Positions 9,130-11,506 of a stretch of 11,506 bases of DNA are shown piece after piece. Below the pieces are notes generated by a model. It made no database searches. It was not told where the DNA came from and saw only the letters and a program-made list of their open reading frames with translations. The position numbers were made by a program, and so were the translations under genes. Positions within the stretch are counted from its first letter, which is position 1. Each line of letters opens with the position of its first letter. Origin of the DNA: Fomitopsis serialis (taxonomy: Eukaryota; Basidiomycota; Agaricomycetes; Polyporales; Fomitopsidaceae); contig NW_025955743.1 of NCBI RefSeq assembly GCF_022376445.1, forward strand, positions 1-11,506, in the 5' to 3' direction.

Positions 9130-9500
9130 CCGACGAGACATTCCATACAGACCTGTACGAATAGCCCGGTAGCAGTATATCCGAAACCTGTTTCCCGGGA
9201 CAACATGCAAAGCTAGCAAAATCGAAATGTTCCGTCAGCTCGTATCGGCTCTGATTAGTAGAGTGACAGCCCGATCAGTGGCGTCCAGAGCGGCGCGCGC
9301 AGATTCGGAGAGATCGCGCGGTGGCTTGCCGCTTACAGTCGAAGAATGTGTCCGCTGTCGCAGAGCTGACGAGAGCGAGGAACCGACCGGCGGCAGGGCG
9401 TGTCCGTGACGTCAGGACTGGACAGTATGTGATGAGAGCGTCGTTTGCAAAAGTGTAATGGTACTTACACGCGGATGAGCTCGTTACTCGGCGGAGGCCC
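9130..9500. repeat. Copy 2 of the diverged direct duplication
   Basis: Same block order as copy 1: CATTCCATACAGACCTGTA near 9139, GCTTACAG near 9331, CGCTGTCGCAGAG near 9353 and GTAATGGTACTTACAC near 9456. The minus-strand translation at the right end is RRVTSSSA, followed by GTAAGT at 9468-9463, and near the left it reads LCDSGHILRL before GTAAGC. The conserved peptide ends before both donors suggest duplicated exons rather than random sequence. Confidence 0.6.
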
Positions 9501-10207
9501 GGTTGGTTCAGCAACCAACGGCTGTGCTCGTGTTATGCATATGACCGGGACTCGGACGAGCCCGTATGTCAGTGCGATTTCTTCGTAATCCACGCCTCGC
9601 ACGGCCTCAGAGCTAGCATTCAGTACATACCCATTTCGCGTGGTCATTCGACGGCCACCGGTGTCCAGACGACGCACGAGGGAGGCGGTCCGGGGTGCTC
9701 TGGAGTAGTGGCGAGCAGACCATCGCCGAATACGACATTCCGTACCCGGATTCGTCCCGGACGACCTCGGACGGAGTTTCGCAGCGTATCATTGCATTCT
9801 CGTAGCAATAAACCTGGTAAATACGGGGTGAGGAGGTGGCGTGAAGGCGAGGGGAAGCGGGACTCGAGGTGGCAGGTCAGATGGTGGATCCCGAGCAAAA
9901 ACGCGCGCCCAGAAGTGTAGACATAGCAGTACCCGGGCATTGCGCGTATCGACGGACTCGTCTCTGCAGCCCAAATCTATCTGTGCAGACAGAATTGGCG
10001 GGACGGGCGGAGGGAGCAGGTGGCAGAGGTAGGACGACAAAGACAAGTCGAGACGGAGGGAACGGAGGCTCAGAGTGGCTGGAGATCGTCTGGCCGATCG
10101 CCAAACACGAGGCTCTCAACCGCTGCAGACGGGCGCCTAGTTTCGTGCGTCTGTGCGATCGTCTCTCCTGCTGCTCTCGGGCTGGCTATGCTTTCTGCTC
10201 TGGTGTG
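9501..10207. other. Stretch without a supported gene
   Basis: Open frames of 60-123 codons lie on both strands, several mutually overlapping, with Pro/Arg-rich translations. One block at 10074-10106 shares CTGGAGATCGTC with the array cores; its minus-strand translation is GQTISSHS. AATAAA at 9807-9812 is the only other signal noted. Confidence 0.4.
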
Positions 10208-10287
10208 GTACGTGAGTTGAGTCATGATATCCTCGTTTAATGCCTCTGAATGACTTAGACGCAGTAAGTGCTCAAACGTGCGCCGAA

Positions 10288-10413
10288 ATGCAGCAAAAGG
10301 GCCTGTGTCGTATTTGCGAGAAGGTCTACTAGTCCTACAAGAGGTACGTCCGCGGGAAATGCGTTGCTTGCGATCAACAGCCGAGCGGCGCTTCCAAGGG
10401 CGCCCGTACGTGA
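10288..10413 (+). pseudogene. Relic with C-x2-C...C-x2-C zinc-knuckle-like motif
   Basis: From ATG 10288 the frame reads MQQKGLCRICEKVY, a TAG at 10330-10332, then SYKRYVRGKCVACDQQPSG and a TGA at 10411. The spacing CRIC-(14)-CVAC, counting the stop position, resembles a treble-clef or ribbon zinc site. A possible intron lies just upstream (10208-10264, GTACGT...TGACTTAGACGCAG). The motif is short, so chance is possible. If real, the in-frame stop makes it a broken gene or one with an undetected splice. Confidence 0.25.
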
Positions 10414-10635
10414 TGCATCAATCAGAACGCGCGCGTTGCCTCCCGACGATTGGAAAGTCGGTAGGCAGACTCGGAAATTGGTGCGGCTCAGGTACTAGCT
10501 TGGAAGCCGGTAAGCGACGCCAGCGCACGACGGGGTGCGGGGACACGAGGCCGCGCTGGGTACGCGCCACGGCAAGGTGCGATACACACGTAGCGCGCTT
10601 GAGCACGCACGGACCAGCTCTGCCAAGGCACGAGC

Positions 10636-10643
10636 TATATAAG
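10636..10643 (+). promoter_or_regulatory. TATA box of the right-edge gene
   Basis: TATATAAG followed, about 20-60 bases on, by a C/T-rich leader with CATCATCCCCCTC. This is a usual layout of a strong fungal core promoter. The first well-placed ATG follows at 10736, about 93 bases downstream, matching the spacing seen at the OPT gene. Confidence 0.7.
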
Positions 10644-10735
10644 CTGGGCTTGTTGGCCTTCTACCGCCATCATCCCCCTCGCCGCTTTCTATCGCTCGAA
10701 TACCACCTCTGCTCTCTCATTATACCCTGCTTGCT

Positions 10736-11270
10736 ATGCGTCTTGTATGTATAGAACAGAGTCTGTTTCCGTCATTGTGAGTCGAGTCAATTCGCCGCAC
10801 GTAACAATTGCTAACACGGTTATACTCGCAGTCTACTACGTTGGCCCGAACGTGCGTTTCCTTGCCCAGTTTCAGTGCTCATCTCAGCTGACGCGGTTTG
10901 CGAGGAAATGTCATGCCACGTCAACTGTCGTCAGCTCTTTAGAGGTGAGACATGGGCCGATTCCGCATTTTGGTACTACACTAACATTTCTCTTCAGTGC
11001 ATGTGTACATAACTGAATGTGTGAGTGTCGCTTTGCTGCTCGTCGGTATGCCTTCCTAATACCTGTCGTTAGAGCCAAATGGAATCGTTTTGCTGTCCAC
11101 AGCAGATACCGTCACGGTGGCAGGCGAGGCGATGCTCAGGGGTCTCGCAAGTAAACCTGCCGGTATCAAATTGCTGCGCGAAGAGACGGACTGTTCGTCT
11201 CCGCAGTCTTGTCTTAGTGAGCCGGTTCCGCGTGGTGCGCATGACTTGGCGCGACGTGGATCAGAACTGA
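10736..11270 (+). CDS. Unrecognised multi-exon gene, predicted 124-residue protein
   Basis: Proposed exons are 10736-10776, 10832-10944, 10998-11020 and 11073-11270. The introns are 10777-10831 (GTGAGT, GCTAAC, CTCGCAG), 10945-10997 (GTGAGA, ACTAAC, TCTTCAG) and 11021-11072 (GTGAGT, CCTAAT, CGTTAG). All are canonical and 52-55 bases long, and the frame stays open across them (41+113+23+198 nt). The product begins MRLVCIEQSLFPSF and is Cys- and Arg-rich; no domain is recognised. With the alternative acceptor AG at 11073-11074 the last exon reads PNGIVLLSTADTVTVAGEA and ends at 11302, giving 134 residues of less skewed composition. A third option removes 11151-11206. A further intron (11344-11404) follows all these stops, so the transcript runs on. 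Either the coding model is wrong somewhere or the RNA is non-coding. Transcription is well supported; the protein is not. Confidence 0.4.
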
Positions 11271-11302
11271 CAAGTCCTTACGGGAAGGAGTCCAGTTGCT
11301 AG

Positions 11303-11333
11303 CCTGGCCCTACTCGTCTGTCGCGTTTGCGAC
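11303..11333 (+). repeat. Inverted copy of array segment 4861-4891 (30/31 bases)
   Basis: The plus strand matches the reverse complement of 4861-4891 at 30 of 31 bases; the one difference makes TTGGCG into TTTGCG. It encodes PGPTRLSR in the frame that corresponds to unit 2, immediately after an in-frame TAG at 11300-11302. A splice donor GTGAGT follows at 11344, as GTAAGT follows the array copy. Confidence 0.85.
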
Positions 11334-11343
11334 ACACGTGCTG

Positions 11344-11404
11344 GTGAGTAGCTTTTCGCAGTCATTGTTGGAGTTGTTGCTGACGTCGTACGTATTGCTA
11401 ACAG
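11344..11404 (+). other. Intron of the right-edge transcript
   Basis: GTGAGTAGC, branch-like GCTGAC and GCTAAC sites, and a CTAACAG end; 61 bases. It shows that the transcript from the 10636 promoter continues toward or beyond the window edge. Confidence 0.5.
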
Positions 11405-11506
11405 ACGACGGTCGTGATGCTGCTGTATAGCTGATGTCGGTATGTACGGAGGCACCCGGTCACTGTCATCCCGACATCGCACATTGGGTATATTGTCTTG
11501 GTATTC

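Overview
The window looks like nuclear DNA of a filamentous fungus, most likely a basidiomycete (Agaricomycetes). The one securely identified gene is broken by nine introns of 52-64 bases with GT...YAG ends. Coding GC is high, and other compact introns with CTNAC-like branch sites occur elsewhere. This assignment is an inference from gene structure; no marker gene is present.

Layout. 1-720: GC-rich sequence without a convincing gene. 720-898: downstream flank and probable 3' UTR of the transporter. 899-3693 (minus strand): a complete ten-exon oligopeptide transporter (OPT family, PT clade) of 757 residues once spliced, with a TATA-like element about 90 bases upstream of its ATG. 3800-4600: its GC-rich upstream region, holding a 21-base tandem repeat. 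4600-7000: no recognisable intact gene, but a chain of about eight diverged repeat units. In minus-strand translation they share a Thr-Thr/Ser-Ser-rich core, and the best ones lie just before splice-donor-like GTRAGT sites with a phase-1 break. I read this as a decayed array of duplicated exons, or a repetitive non-coding transcript. 7000-8620: less GC-rich, mostly featureless. 8618-9500: a diverged direct duplication of about 320-370 bases whose ends carry further units of the same kind. 9500-10620: no firm gene, but a short relic with a paired-cysteine (zinc-knuckle-like) motif interrupted by a stop. 10636-11506 (plus strand): a clear TATA box, a C/T-rich leader and at least four well-formed introns, so a transcribed gene starts here. 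Its short predicted protein is not recognised.

The repeat family links the regions. A 31-base segment inside the array (4861-4891) recurs inverted with one mismatch in the right-edge gene (11303-11333), about 6.4 kb away, and both copies sit just before a splice donor. Apart from the transporter, no pathway or defence system can be named. The most notable feature is this diverged, exon-like repeat family of unknown nature.
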